In this document: one piece after another, positions 63,912 through 64,000 of the stretch
Layout: each line of letters starts with the position of its first letter
Position numbering within the stretch: the first letter of the stretch is position 1
Source: Kineosporia sp. NBRC 101731
Lineage (GTDB): Bacteria > Actinomycetota > Actinomycetes > Actinomycetales > Kineosporiaceae
Assembly (NCBI RefSeq): GCF_030269305.1
Contig: NZ_BSTC01000010.1
Span: 186,001 to 250,000 of the forward strand
DNA length: 64,000 bases
Reading direction: 5' to 3'
The notes under the pieces: model-generated
Seen by the model: only the letters and a program-made list of their open reading frames with translations
The model's database searches: none
What the model was told of the DNA's origin: nothing
Made by a program: the position numbers and the translations under genes

Positions 63912-64000
63912 GTCCTAGCTACGCAGCCGTTCCGGTCGGCTCGCCGCGTGCGGGTCGGCCGGGTCGGTGGGTTTGCTCGAGGACGTCGTCGAGCCTGCGC
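63912..64000. other. Window end; possible C-terminus of a minus-strand gene
   Basis: Two minus-strand frames stay open to the window edge: one ends in a TAG at 63919-63921 (reading RRLDDVLEQTHRPGRP before it), another at 63915-63917. Neither can be identified from under 30 codons, and the + strand could equally be noncoding. Confidence 0.2.

Noticed and set aside
1-64000. tRNA genes, IS elements, prophage
   Set aside because: No GTTCGA-type T-loop with matching arms in the gaps, no transposase or integrase motifs, and no phage structural genes were seen. A tRNAscan or ISfinder search would be decisive.

Overview
The window is high-GC DNA from an actinomycete, probably of the Kineosporiaceae or a relative. 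That placement rests on gene content, not on a search. Supporting genes are mycothiol ligase mshC, the proteasomal ATPase ARC/Mpa, TrmI, an F420-type oxidoreductase, SARP/FHA regulators, DUF3090 and SCO1664-family genes, and many TANNNT-type -10 boxes placed 6-8 nt before a start codon, as expected for leaderless mRNAs. I see no tRNA, rRNA, IS element, prophage or CRISPR array.

Layout. 1-8.4 kb: the 5' part of a HelD/HelR RNA-polymerase-recycling ATPase, a type III PLP decarboxylase, a DUF2975/HTH pair, two VOC proteins, an LCP cell-wall ligase and an Rv1733c-like protein. 8.4-11 kb: GntR and LysR regulators and a divergent EamA exporter. 11-19 kb: a phospho-signalling island with a thioredoxin, an EmbR-like SARP-FHA regulator, a Ser/Thr kinase, a catalytically dead trypsin-like membrane protein, a zinc-ribbon FHA protein, a small membrane protein and a two-Rossmann FAD protein. 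19-21.6 kb: crotonase, LLM oxidoreductase and two DUF202 proteins. 21.6-25.6 kb: a red/far-red light module with heme oxygenase, a bacteriophytochrome fused to a SpoIIE phosphatase, a STAS antagonist and an HATPase anti-sigma kinase. 25.6-27.2 kb: lysG/lysE. 27-34.5 kb: protocatechuate/4-hydroxybenzoate catabolism (pcaHGBC, an IclR regulator, pobA), interrupted by a GGDEF-EAL protein. 34.5-41.6 kb: a DUF429-RelA/SpoT fusion and two tandem MASE1-PAS-GGDEF cyclases. 41.9-54.3 kb: conserved actinobacterial housekeeping genes (M20 peptidase, SulP-carbonic anhydrase, aldo/keto reductase, uppP, phosphoglycerate-mutase-like protein, DUF3090, SCO1664, mshC, PAC2, HAD). 54.9-58.2 kb: a MacB-like ABC exporter. 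58.5-64 kb: RecB-like nuclease, site-2 protease, trmI, arc.

How genes work together. The bilin made by the heme oxygenase should load the phytochrome. Its phosphatase would dephosphorylate the STAS protein, which in turn would sequester the HATPase anti-sigma factor, so light would act on an unlinked sigma factor. The kinase island joins one kinase to two FHA proteins that could read its phosphothreonines. On the minus strand from 41.6 to 31 kb, c-di-GMP enzymes, an alarmone-synthetase-like fusion and pobA lie in one direction, so second-messenger and aromatic-catabolism genes may share transcription.

Non-coding highlights are two near-perfect long palindromes with GTGATCA ends (19.8 and 46.8 kb) plus a decayed relative (54.3 kb), a hairpin that sequesters a Shine-Dalgarno sequence (18.95 kb), several short tandem repeats at gene ends, a textbook bidirectional terminator (52.35 kb), and palindromic operators in divergent regulator/target gaps.
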